Of a stretch of DNA of 21,774 bases, positions 7,260 to 14,486 are shown piece by piece. This DNA comes from UBA6019 sp035535055 (GTDB lineage: Bacteria > Chloroflexota > Dormibacteria > Dormibacterales > Dormibacteraceae), in NCBI GenBank assembly GCA_035535055.1, contig DATLQT010000052.1, positions 1-21,774 on the forward strand, written 5' to 3'. Positions within the stretch are counted from its first letter, which is position 1; each line of letters starts with the position of its first letter. The notes under the pieces are model-generated. The model ran no database searches and was not told the DNA's origin. It was given only the letters and a program-made list of their open reading frames with translations. The position numbers were made by a program, and so were the translations under genes.

Positions 7260-7964
7260 ATGGCGCTCCCCACTCCGCGCGACGTCCAGGTGGCCGTGGT
7301 CGACTGGCTCGACTCCCGCTATCCCTTCACCGAGACCGTCGACGAGGCGCTGACCCAGCGGGTCCCGAACTTCGCCAACGCCTTCTACTACTGCTTCGGC
7401 GGGATGGTCTTCATCCTGATCGTGCTCCAGATCCTGACGGGGATCTTTTTGAGCTTCTACTACGTGCCCGACGCCAGCGGAAACCCGGCCCCGGCCTTCA
7501 CCTCGGTGAACTTCATCATGAACCACGTCTACCTGGGCTGGCTGATCCGCGGGGTGCACTTTTGGGGCGCCAACCTGCTGATCGTGATGGTGGTCCTGCA
7601 CATGGCGCGGGTCTACTGGACGGGGTCCTACCGGGCGCCACGGGAACTCAACTGGATGGTGGGCGTGGCCATGCTCTTCCTGGTTCTGGTGTTCTCTTTG
7701 ACCGGCTATCTGCTGCCCTGGGACACCAAGGCCTACTGGGCGACCTCGGTGACCCTCCAGGTGGCCGGCAGCCCGCCCGCCATCGGCCCCATCGACATCG
7801 GCAGCTGGACCAAGAGCCTGCTCCAGGGTGGGCCGATCGTCGGCCCGCCGACCCTCCAGCGGTTCTTCTCCATCCACGTCTTCCTGCTGCCCGCCGCGAT
7901 CGTGCTGCTGATGTACGTGCACTTCCGGCTGATCCGCCAGCACGGCATCTCGGAGCCGCTCTGA
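7260..7964 (+). CDS. petB: Cytochrome b6-type subunit (N-terminal cytochrome b)
   Basis: Di-heme membrane cytochrome of 234 residues, the N-terminal half of cytochrome b encoded separately as in b6f and Bacillus-type complexes. Heme ligands are H100/H114 (13 residues between) and H206/H221 (14 residues between); the 14 spacing is the b6/Bacillus type. C45 in YYCFGG aligns with the Cys that covalently holds the extra heme c_i (c_n) in b6f and Bacillus complexes, so a third, high-spin heme is predicted. Four transmembrane helices fit the family. AGGAAAGG lies 8-12 nt before the ATG. It is co-transcribed with the Rieske gene before it and subunit IV one base after. Confidence 0.95.
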   Translation: MALPTPRDVQVAVVDWLDSRYPFTETVDEALTQRVPNFANAFYYCFGGMVFILIVLQILTGIFLSFYYVPDASGNPAPAFTSVNFIMNHVYLGWLIRGVHFWGANLLIVMVVLHMARVYWTGSYRAPRELNWMVGVAMLFLVLVFSLTGYLLPWDTKAYWATSVTLQVAGSPPAIGPIDIGSWTKSLLQGGPIVGPPTLQRFFSIHVFLLPAAIVLLMYVHFRLIRQHGISEPL

Positions 7965-7965
7965 G

Positions 7966-8640
7966 ATGAGCAAGAAGCGTCGCAACGCTTTCAGGGGTCC
8001 CGGCGCCGAAGCCGCGGCCGAGCTGCCCTACCAGCCCGAGGTTGGTCTCCCGCCCCGGCGGACCGAGCTGCCGGTTGGCATCGACCACCCCGCCTACCCG
8101 GTCCTGGTCGGCCTCGCCCTCTTCCCCATCCTGATGGGCCAGCCGGGCTACCACCTGGCCGAGGACATGCCCGACGACGAGACCCACCCCTTCTACCCGG
8201 ACCACTTCTGGCCCTACCCGATCATCGCGGTGGTGATCCTCGCCGTGGTCGGGCTGATGGCGGCCTTCGTCCAGCAGAACATGCTGCTCGAGGCCTCGGC
8301 CGACCCGCGGCTGGTGATCATCCCGCGGCCGGACTGGTACTTCCTCTTCCTCTTCGAGTTCCTGAAGACGGGGCCGGAGATCGTCACGGCCCTGATCATC
8401 CCGCCGCTGATCCTGGTCTACCTGCTGCTCTTCCCCTTCATCGACCAGGGCATCGGGCCGCGGATCGCACGCCGCCTCGGCTGGCCGAAGTGGTACGTGC
8501 CGGGCCGCAACTGGATCACCGGGACGCTCTGGTGCCTCTTCATCGCCTGGATCCTGGGGCTCACCTTCTTCACTCTCGGCGGGCCGAGCTTCTGCATCCC
8601 CTGGCCCTTCTTCGGCATCGGGAGTCTTTGCGGAGCCTGA
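7966..8640 (+). CDS. petD: Subunit IV-type protein (C-terminal cytochrome b) with PDWY motif
   Basis: A 224-residue partner of the b6-type subunit, completing the quinol oxidation site. P122-D-W-Y125 stands in place of PEWY; PDWY is usually linked to low-potential quinones such as menaquinone. A polar N-terminal region of about 75 residues precedes three predicted helices (about 84-102, 143-163, 184-203), as in subunit IV. Unlike Bacillus QcrC there is no fused cytochrome c and no CxxCH. Two cysteines occur near the end (FCIPWPFFGIGSLCG), whose role is unknown. The ATG follows the petB stop by one base (TGAGATG), implying coupling. The electron acceptor is not encoded here. Confidence 0.92.
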   Translation: MSKKRRNAFRGPGAEAAAELPYQPEVGLPPRRTELPVGIDHPAYPVLVGLALFPILMGQPGYHLAEDMPDDETHPFYPDHFWPYPIIAVVILAVVGLMAAFVQQNMLLEASADPRLVIIPRPDWYFLFLFEFLKTGPEIVTALIIPPLILVYLLLFPFIDQGIGPRIARRLGWPKWYVPGRNWITGTLWCLFIAWILGLTFFTLGGPSFCIPWPFFGIGSLCGA

Positions 8641-8649
8641 AAAGGGCAG

Positions 8650-8667
8650 AGAGGGCGGAGCCCCTCT
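8650..8667. terminator. Weak hairpin between convergent genes
   Basis: AGAGGG (8650-8655) and CCCTCT (8662-8667) form a 6-bp stem 10 bases after petD, without a T run. The rest of the 105-bp gap to the convergent glycosyltransferase shows nothing recognisable. Confidence 0.3.
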
Positions 8668-8745
8668 TCCAGATCTCCCCCTCGCGGCGCGGTGTCAGGC
8701 TTCGATTCTGGACGACCGCCATGAACCCGGCCTACGCAGCGTTTC

Positions 8746-10179
8746 TTAGCCTTTCTCTGTGACGCGGTACTCGAGGTATTTGCCCAGCAGCAGGCGCGTG
8801 TGCGCCTCCAGGGCCGGCAGGACCGAGAGGACCAGCCCCACCACCGGGTAGCTGAAGTACTGGAGGAAGACGAGGAAGCGCCGCGCCGGGTGCCATTCGA
8901 GCGGCGGTGGCGGCAGCATCTTGTACTCGAGCCAGATCAGGCCGATGACGGTCGAGGTGGTCACCGTGAGGATCAGGGACGAGTAGAGCCAGAGGTTGTT
9001 GCCGAGGTCGGTGATCGCGAAGTCCTGGCTCACCCAGATCGGGATCGAGGCGCCGAAGAGCAGGAAGACGGGCAGGAAGATCCAGTTCAGGTGGTTCAGG
9101 AAGAGGTTCATGAACCGGGTGATGCGGAGGCGGAGCGGGATCTCCGGGTGCTGGGGCAGCCTCTGTAGGACGTAGGGCACGTCGGTGATGCCCCAGGCCC
9201 ACCTCTTGATCTGGTTGTACTGGCTGGCATGGCTCGCCGCGTAGTCCCGGCCGGTGGGTGAGTCGCCGTAGATCGGGAGCCAGACCGAGCTGACCTGGAA
9301 TCGCTCGCCAAAGCGGAAGAAGGCCTTCCAGTAGAAGCGCGAATCCTCCGGGATGACATCCTTGTCCCAGTAGCCGACCTCGTGGACGAACTCCAATGAG
9401 CAGGTGTAGGAGGAGAAGGCCACCAGCCGGTGCTTGCGGGTGTGGAGGAACATCTGCCACTGCGAGGTGCTCCCGGAGACGACCCTGACGGCCGTCGGCA
9501 CCTTCCAGATGTTGTTGTGGAAGAGCGGCACCGGCTGCCAGATGGTGGTATCGCGGAGCGGCTCCCGTGCATGGTGGTAGCTGATCCATGCGAAGTACTG
9601 GAGGTGGACCCGGTAGTCCGAGTCGAGGTCGGTGCAGAGCACCTTCTTGAGGTCGTAGCCCTCCGCCCGCAGCCGCTCCACCATCCAGCGGCCGCCCCAG
9701 TTCATGGCGGCAGACTTGCCGACCACGATCCCCGGCTCGAGCGGGTCCTTGATGTGGTAGAAGCCGGCCACCCGCTCGCCGAACTTCTCCTTCAGGCGGG
9801 CGACGTTCTCCCAGCCGGGCTTGTCGGTCTCCCGGGTGATGATGCCCACCAGCTTGCGGTCGGCCGGGTAGTTGGCGTCCACGATCGCCTGGCAGGTCGC
9901 CTCCAGCACGTGGTAGGGCTCGGTGTAGGTCGGAATGATGCAGAGGTGGTAGTAGTCGAGCGGGTGGGTCATGCCCTCGGGCATCTCGCCGTCCCGGCAC
10001 TCCGCCCACCAGTCGATGGCCATGTCGCGCTTCATCCGGCCGTAGGTCGTGAGGATGCCGGTGATCACGAGGAAGGACCGGCAGAACCAGTAGCAGTCGA
10101 AGATCAGCACCCCGATGGCGACCAAGATCGCGCCATCGACCCCGAAGATCAGCGGGATCCAGGCCGGGCTCAGCAGCAT
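8746..10179 (-). CDS. Membrane glycosyltransferase family 2 (processive-synthase-like)
   Basis: Inner-membrane GT2 enzyme. A helix near the N-terminus leads into a cytoplasmic GT-A domain with LCIIPTYTEP, D184-L-D-S-D188 (DxD metal site), PED with E278/D279 as the catalytic-base region, and Q323-IKR-W327, the QxxRW motif of processive synthases such as cellulose or hyaluronan synthase. Helices around 360-430 and near the C-terminus form a membrane channel-like region. Donor and product cannot be read from the sequence. The first ATG is at 10179, but the frame continues upstream as FQQGLYRLFEATPGLITWV, which looks like genuine family N-terminus. The real start is probably between 10258 and 10275 at a non-ATG codon. 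It is convergent with petD and divergent from trxA. Confidence 0.88.
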   Translation of the reverse strand: MLLSPAWIPLIFGVDGAILVAIGVLIFDCYWFCRSFLVITGILTTYGRMKRDMAIDWWAECRDGEMPEGMTHPLDYYHLCIIPTYTEPYHVLEATCQAIVDANYPADRKLVGIITRETDKPGWENVARLKEKFGERVAGFYHIKDPLEPGIVVGKSAAMNWGGRWMVERLRAEGYDLKKVLCTDLDSDYRVHLQYFAWISYHHAREPLRDTTIWQPVPLFHNNIWKVPTAVRVVSGSTSQWQMFLHTRKHRLVAFSSYTCSLEFVHEVGYWDKDVIPEDSRFYWKAFFRFGERFQVSSVWLPIYGDSPTGRDYAASHASQYNQIKRWAWGITDVPYVLQRLPQHPEIPLRLRITRFMNLFLNHLNWIFLPVFLLFGASIPIWVSQDFAITDLGNNLWLYSSLILTVTTSTVIGLIWLEYKMLPPPPLEWHPARRFLVFLQYFSYPVVGLVLSVLPALEAHTRLLLGKYLEYRVTEKG

Positions 10180-10358
10180 GACCCAGGTGATCAGACCGGG
10201 CGTGGCCTCGAAGAGGCGGTAGAGGCCCTGCTGGAAGGGGGTTCGGGGCGGAGCTGTCAGGGTGGCTATGTCGATGCCTCGGATTCTTTCAGGAATAGAG
10301 GGATGGCCATTCCAGCTTGTATTGAATTGAGAACCCGAAAGGAGGCGTTCAAGCCAAA

Positions 10359-10700
10359 ATGACCAACCTCAAGCAATTCGATCAAGCCGACTTCGCGACC
10401 AGCGTGCTCGCCAGCGGCAAGCCCGTCCTGGTGGACTTTTACGCAGACTGGTGCGGCCCCTGCAAGATGATGGGCCCGGTAGTCGAGCAGATCGCCGGCG
10501 AGTACGGCGACCGCGTCGAGGTGGGCAAACTGGACACCGACGCCAACCCCGAGATCGCCATGCGCTACCAGGTGATGGGGATCCCCACCCTGGGCCTGTT
10601 CCAGGGCGGCGAGATGGTCGACCGCCTGGTCGGCTACCCCGGCCCGGTCGGCACCCGCAGCTGGGTGGAGCGCGCGCTGGCGAAGGCGGCGGCCGCCTAG
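10359..10700 (+). CDS. trxA: Thioredoxin
   Basis: Small cytoplasmic dithiol oxidoreductase, 113 residues. The redox site W31-C32-G-P-C35 sits in the normal place, and the cis-proline is in MGIPTL. There is no signal peptide or membrane anchor, so a soluble cytoplasmic thioredoxin is expected. AAAGGAGG precedes the ATG with a long spacer of 13 nt. The AT-richer stretch at about 10287-10345 probably holds its promoter and the start region of the divergent glycosyltransferase; no clear -35/-10 pair was identified. A GC-rich hairpin follows the gene, so it is likely monocistronic. Confidence 0.95.
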   Translation: MTNLKQFDQADFATSVLASGKPVLVDFYADWCGPCKMMGPVVEQIAGEYGDRVEVGKLDTDANPEIAMRYQVMGIPTLGLFQGGEMVDRLVGYPGPVGTRSWVERALAKAAAA

Positions 10701-10722
10701 CCCATCGAAGCCAGATCAAGCC

Positions 10723-10759
10723 ACCCGGCCGCCGCGCGTCAAGCGGCGGCGGTCCGGGT
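10723..10759 (+). terminator. GC-rich hairpin after trxA
   Basis: ACCCGG-CCGCCGC (10723-10735) pairs with GCGGCGG (10743-10749) and CCGGGT (10754-10759), with a 7-nt loop and a 4-nt bulge. There is no T run behind it, so it could be a factor-dependent terminator or an RNA stabiliser. Confidence 0.4.
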
Positions 10760-10771
10760 AGAGCCTGATGC

Positions 10772-10839
10772 GTTTGACACAAACGGCCCCCCGGTTCTTT
10801 CGTGTGAACTGACCGTGGGCCGGTCACCTGTAGGACAGG
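10772..10839 (+). promoter_or_regulatory. glnA leader with three consecutive palindromes
   Basis: Three perfect inverted repeats precede glnA: GTTTG-aca-CAAAC (10772-10784), TGACCG-tgggc-CGGTCA (10810-10826), and CCTGT-agg-ACAGG (10827-10839). The first overlaps a consensus -35 hexamer TTGACA (10774-10779), although no good -10 lies 17-18 bp downstream. They resemble operator sites for nitrogen-control or other dimeric regulators; the regulator is unknown. Confidence 0.45.
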
Positions 10840-10901
10840 AACAATGCGGCTGGGGAAATCCAGTCACGTCCACACGTCCACGCCTATCAGGAGAGCAGTA
10901 A

Positions 10902-12347
10902 ATGGGTCTAGCGACAGAGAGCGTCAGCTCAACCAAGCCGGAGGAGGTCATCGAGCGCGCCCGACGCGCCGGCGTCCAGGTCGTCGACGTCCGCTTCATC
11001 GACCTTCCCGGGACCTGGCAGCACTTCAGCCTGCCCCTCGACGAGCTCGAGGTGTCGAGCTTCACCGAGGGTCTCGGCTTCGACGGGTCCAGCATCCGTG
11101 GCTTCCAGGCCATCAACGAGAGCGACATGCTCCTCATGCCCGACCCCGAAACGGCGACCCTCGACCCCTGCCTCAGGATCTCGACGCTGTTCCTCATCTG
11201 CGACATCGTCGACCCGATCAGCCGCAAGCCTTACAGCCGGGACGCGCGCTACGTGGCCCGGAAGGCCGAGGAGTACCTTCGCAAGACCGGGATCGCCGAC
11301 ACCGGCTACTTCGGCCCGGAGGCCGAGTTCTACATCTTCAACAGCCTTCGCTTCGACCAGACCATGAACAGCGGCTACTACTTCATCGACGCCGAGGAGG
11401 GCATCTGGAACTCGGGTAGCAACGGTACGGCCAACCTCGGCAACCGGCCGCGGGCGAAGGAGGGCTACTTCCCGGTCCCGCCGACCGACAAGCTCCAGGA
11501 CCTGCGCTCGGAGATGATGCTGCGGCTGAACGAGGCCGGCTGCCGGGTCGAGGTCCAGCACCACGAGGTCGGCACCGCCGGTCAGGCCGAGATCGACATG
11601 CGCTTCGACACCCTTACCGCGATGGCGGACAAGGTCATGAAGTACAAGTACATCATCAAGAACATCGCCGCCCAGAACGGGTACGTGGCGACCTTCATGC
11701 CGAAGCCCCTCTTCCAGGACAACGGGTCCGGGATGCACGTCCACCAGAGCCTCTGGAAGGACGGGGTGAACACCTTCGCCGACCCTGACGGCTACGCCGG
11801 GCTGAGCAAGACCGCCATCCACTACATCGGCGGCCTCTTGAAGCATGCTCCCTCCCTGCTCGCCTTCTGCGCGCCGACGACCAACTCCTACCGGCGGCTG
11901 GTCCCCGGCTACGAGGCGCCGATCAACCTCGTCTACTCCAAGCGCAACCGGTCCGCGTGCGTACGGATCCCGATGTATTCGGAGAACCCGAAGGCGAAGC
12001 GGATCGAGTTCCGCTCGCCCGACCCCACCGCCAACCCCTACCTAGCGATGGCGGCGCTTCTGATGGCCGGGCTCGACGGGATCAAGAACAAGATCGAGCC
12101 CCCCAAGCCGCTGGACAAGGACATCTACGAGCTGGAGGGCGCCGAGAAGGCGGCCATCCAGTCCGTACCCGGCTCGCTCCAGGAATCGCTGGCGGCGCTC
12201 GCCGCCGACCACGACTACCTGCTCGAGGGCGGGGTCTTCACCAAGGACCTGATCGAGACCTGGATCGAGTACAAGACCAAGCGGGAGATCGAACCGGTCG
12301 CGCTGCGGCCGCACCCCTGGGAGTTCTACCTCTACCACGACGCCTAG
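10902..12347 (+). CDS. glnA: Glutamine synthetase type I (GSI-beta-like)
   Basis: Dodecameric cytoplasmic enzyme that makes glutamine from glutamate, ammonia and ATP, the main nitrogen-assimilation step. The 481 residues are standard for GSI. The sequence shows GLGFDGSSIRGF, FGPEAEFYIF (metal-binding Glu), the segment ending GTAGQAEIDM, DNGSGMHVHQSLW, the NRSACVRIP substrate loop and RIEFRSPDPTANPYLA. Y409 in KDIYELEG sits where GSI-beta enzymes are adenylylated, so control by GlnE-type modification is likely. AGGAG lies 9 nt before the ATG. The leader carries three palindromes and a TTGACA box, and a strong terminator follows, so the gene is probably a single-gene unit. Confidence 0.97.
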   Translation: MGLATESVSSTKPEEVIERARRAGVQVVDVRFIDLPGTWQHFSLPLDELEVSSFTEGLGFDGSSIRGFQAINESDMLLMPDPETATLDPCLRISTLFLICDIVDPISRKPYSRDARYVARKAEEYLRKTGIADTGYFGPEAEFYIFNSLRFDQTMNSGYYFIDAEEGIWNSGSNGTANLGNRPRAKEGYFPVPPTDKLQDLRSEMMLRLNEAGCRVEVQHHEVGTAGQAEIDMRFDTLTAMADKVMKYKYIIKNIAAQNGYVATFMPKPLFQDNGSGMHVHQSLWKDGVNTFADPDGYAGLSKTAIHYIGGLLKHAPSLLAFCAPTTNSYRRLVPGYEAPINLVYSKRNRSACVRIPMYSENPKAKRIEFRSPDPTANPYLAMAALLMAGLDGIKNKIEPPKPLDKDIYELEGAEKAAIQSVPGSLQESLAALAADHDYLLEGGVFTKDLIETWIEYKTKREIEPVALRPHPWEFYLYHDA

Positions 12348-12366
12348 CTGAACCCGAAAGCAACCG

Positions 12367-12403
12367 AGAGGCCCCCGCGCAGACCGCGGGGGCCTCTTCT
12401 TTT
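12367..12403 (+). terminator. Strong intrinsic terminator of glnA
   Basis: A perfect 13-bp stem (12367-12379 with 12385-12397; AGAGGCCCCCGCG and its complement) with a 5-nt loop is followed by TCTTTT. It lies 19 bases after the glnA stop. Confidence 0.92.
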
Positions 12404-12489
12404 GTCGATTCCGGCCTTCGCGGTTCGTCGGAGAGGGCAAGAGACGGATCCGCTCTCACCGACCGAAACCAGGACAGGAGAGACCCGAG

Positions 12490-12843
12490 ATGGCGAAGTA
12501 CATGTTCCTCCAGTACGTCGACGAAACCAAGGCGGCCCCGATGGGGACCCCCGAGAAGCAGGCGGAGGTCGACGCCTACGCGCGGCTTTTCGAGGACATC
12601 CACAAGGCCGGCATCCTGCGCAACGGCGACCCCTGCGAGTCGTCGGCGAAGGGCTTCACCGTAAAGGTGACGGACGGTCAGACCCACACCGCCGACGGGC
12701 CCATGCACCCGGCGGCGCCGTGGTTGAACGGCTACTGGGTCCTCGATTGCAAGGACCGCGCCGAGGCGATCGCCTGGGCCGCCAAGATCCCCGCCGCCCA
12801 CGGCGGGGGCTGCGTCGAGGTCCACCCCATCTGGGAGATGTAA
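12490..12843 (+). CDS. YCII/DGPF-family small protein
   Basis: A 117-residue ferredoxin-like-fold protein of the YCII-related (DGPF) family. MAKYMFLQYVDE and the DGPMHP motif (DGPF position) are typical. A conserved GYWVLDCKDRAEAIAWAAKIPAAHGG segment and the C-terminal VEVHPIWEM complete the domain. Members often neighbour ECF sigma factors, but none is present here. The biochemical function of most members is unknown. AGGAG lies 9 nt before the ATG. The gene follows the glnA terminator, so it needs its own promoter in about 86 bp. GC-rich hairpins follow it. Confidence 0.85.
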   Translation: MAKYMFLQYVDETKAAPMGTPEKQAEVDAYARLFEDIHKAGILRNGDPCESSAKGFTVKVTDGQTHTADGPMHPAAPWLNGYWVLDCKDRAEAIAWAAKIPAAHGGGCVEVHPIWEM

Positions 12844-12857
12844 CGAAGGGACCACCT

Positions 12858-12890
12858 GCCGGGCCGGGGCCAAGAGCGTCCCGGCCCGGC
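12858..12890 (+). terminator. 11-bp GC-only hairpin after YCII gene
   Basis: GCCGGGCCGGG (12858-12868) pairs perfectly with CCCGGCCCGGC (12880-12890) around an 11-nt loop, 15 bases after the stop. No T run follows. Confidence 0.5.
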
Positions 12891-12927
12891 GCAGGGTCTC
12901 AGCCTCGCCGGCGTTGTAGTGGAGGTA

Positions 12928-13044
12928 ATGGTTCTAGTCGTCGCTCTCGAAATCGCAGACCTCATCCAGCGCACCTGGAAGTCCCGCCGGGCAACCCGGT
13001 CCCGGCCGTTCGGCCGGACTCGACGCCGCAATCTCAGGAGCTAA
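12928..13044 (+). CDS. Possible 38-residue basic small protein
   Basis: A short frame in the 211-bp gap between two convergent genes opens MVLVVALEIADLIQRTWK and ends in an Arg-rich tail. It has a hydrophobic start and a strongly basic end. GGAGG lies only 2 nt before the ATG, too close for efficient initiation, and the 3' half overlaps two hairpins. It resembles no family I know. It may be chance coding in GC-rich DNA. Confidence 0.15.
   Translation: MVLVVALEIADLIQRTWKSRRATRSRPFGRTRRRNLRS
12987..13019. terminator. Tandem hairpins between convergent genes
   Basis: CCGGG-caa-CCCGG (12987-12999) is followed at once by CCGGCCG-tt-CGGCCGG (13002-13017), whose stem may extend to 13019. Lying between the YCII gene and the convergent SPFH gene, they may act as a bidirectional terminator; T runs are missing. 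Confidence 0.4.
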
Positions 13045-13054
13045 CCGGGGCTCT

Positions 13055-13987
13055 CTACTTGCTGGGCGTTTCCAGCTCCGGTGCCGCCGCGATCATCGAA
13101 CGCAGCGCCTGGGCGGCGCCCAAGAGGGCCGCGGACTCGTAGGGCACCAGCACCGTCGCGTTCTCGCTGTCGGCGAACTTGCTCAGGGTGTCCAGCTGGA
13201 GAATCGCCAGCAGCGGGGCATCGGGGTTGCCGGCGTGGATCGCGTTATAGACGGTCGCGATCGCCTGCCCTCGCCCCTCCGCCTCCAGGATCGTCGCCTG
13301 CTTTTGGCCCTCGGCGATCAGGATCTGTGACTGCCGCTGACCCTCGGCGTTCTTGATGAAGGCCTGCTTTTGGCCCTCGGCGACGTTGATGGCCGACTGC
13401 TGCTGGCCCTCCGACTGGAGGATGGCAGCCCGCTTCTCCTGGTCGGCCGTCTTCTGGAGCGCCATCGCCTGGAGGATCTGCTGGGGCGGGAGGATGTCCA
13501 CGATCTCGATCCGGTTGATCCGGATGCCCCATTTGTCGGTTACCGACTCCATCTGAATCTGCAGCTGGGCGTTGATCTGATCGCGCTGGCTCAGAGCCTC
13601 GTCGAGGCTCAGAGAGCCGAAGACGGCGCGGAGCGTGGTCCGCGAGAGCTGGTCGACGGCGATGAAGTAGCTGCTCACCTCAAAGAGCGCCTTCTGCGGG
13701 TCGATGACCTGGCTGAAGATGGTCGCGTTGACGGCGACGGACACGTTGTCACGGGTGATCACGTCCTGGCGGTCCCCGGTTCGCGGCGTCTCACGGATGT
13801 CGACCAGGACCAGCACGTCCATGTAGGGGACGAGGAAGGTGATGCCCGGCTGGCGGATGGAGTGGAACTCACCCAGCCGCTTGACGACGCCGACGGTCCC
13901 CTGCTGGATGACGACCACCGTCCGGATCACGGTCACCACCGCCAGGACCACGATCAGCGCGAAGACGATCAGAAGGAACAGCTGCAT
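13055..13987 (-). CDS. SPFH/band-7 stomatin-like protein
   Basis: A 310-residue membrane-anchored scaffold of the stomatin/QmcA group. An N-terminal helix (about 3-22) is followed by VVVIQQGTVGVVKRLGEF and the band-7 domain to about residue 170, with PGITFLVPYMD and RIEIVDILPP as family marks. Residues 192-246 are five exact 11-residue repeats of the form AEGQxQxxIxx, which fit a long hendecad coiled coil used to build ring oligomers. The gene follows nfeD, with AGAGG overlapping the nfeD stop 8 nt before its ATG. SPFH-NfeD pairs are a known partnership in membrane quality control and microdomains. Confidence 0.93.
   Translation of the reverse strand: MQLFLLIVFALIVVLAVVTVIRTVVVIQQGTVGVVKRLGEFHSIRQPGITFLVPYMDVLVLVDIRETPRTGDRQDVITRDNVSVAVNATIFSQVIDPQKALFEVSSYFIAVDQLSRTTLRAVFGSLSLDEALSQRDQINAQLQIQMESVTDKWGIRINRIEIVDILPPQQILQAMALQKTADQEKRAAILQSEGQQQSAINVAEGQKQAFIKNAEGQRQSQILIAEGQKQATILEAEGRGQAIATVYNAIHAGNPDAPLLAILQLDTLSKFADSENATVLVPYESAALLGAAQALRSMIAAAPELETPSK
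13250..13414 (-). repeat. Five tandem 33-bp repeats coding 11-residue units
   Basis: Residues 192-246 of the SPFH protein split into five in-phase 11-mers: SEGQQQSAINV, AEGQKQAFIKN, AEGQRQSQILI, AEGQKQATILE, AEGRGQAIATV. The (A/S)EG start is kept in all five. Confidence 0.85.
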
Positions 13988-13991
13988 TCGA

Positions 13992-14408
13992 TTACCTCTT
14001 CACAACCAGGGTGGCGCCCCGGATCTCGACGACAGTGACGGTCGCCTCGGCCTTGATCGGCTTCCCGTCCGCGCTGACCGCCGGCCACTGCTCCCCAGCG
14101 ACCTCGACGTGACCGCGTTCGTGGTCGCCCTCGATGGAGTCGGTCACCAACGCGCTCTGGCCGATCATCCCCCCGGCGCCGGAGACGAGCTTGGGACCAC
14201 GCCGGCCGAGCATCGCCGGCCGGAGCGCGACGATGCCGATTACGGCGATGACCAGGAAGACGATCGCCTGCACGAAGACGTCGGCCCCGAACGCGGCGGC
14301 GAGGGCGGCGCCAACGGCGCCGACAGCCAGGAAGGCGGCATAGAAAGCCGCCGAGGCGATCTCCACGACCGCGAACACGAGGGCGGACGCTATCCAGGCG
14401 ATGATCAT
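13992..14408 (-). CDS. nfeD: NfeD-family membrane protein
   Basis: A 138-residue short NfeD without the N-terminal protease domain. Two or three hydrophobic helices (about 1-65, containing EIASAAFYAAFLAVGAVGA) are followed by a soluble OB-like C-terminal domain (GGMIGQSALVTDSIEG...GHVEVAGEQWPAVS). It partners SPFH proteins in membrane microdomains. It is first in a two-gene unit, with 4 bp between its stop and the stomatin ATG. The Shine-Dalgarno before its ATG is weak. The 78-bp gap upstream toward the regulator gene shows no clear promoter. Confidence 0.9.
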   Translation of the reverse strand: MIIAWIASALVFAVVEIASAAFYAAFLAVGAVGAALAAAFGADVFVQAIVFLVIAVIGIVALRPAMLGRRGPKLVSGAGGMIGQSALVTDSIEGDHERGHVEVAGEQWPAVSADGKPIKAEATVTVVEIRGATLVVKR

Positions 14409-14486
14409 GTCCCGGGCCGGAGTCTAGCGCCGTTTGCGGAGGCTCTTACGAACTTGAAGCTTGGCGACCGGCGCTCGGCCCGAGGA

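Noticed and set aside
10844..11419. Frame beginning in the glnA leader
   Set aside because: Out of phase with glnA, Arg/Pro-rich, no ribosome site of its own.
13250..13414. Possible CRISPR-like or non-coding tandem repeat
   Set aside because: The 33-bp periodicity is explained by in-frame 11-residue protein repeats; there are no spacers.
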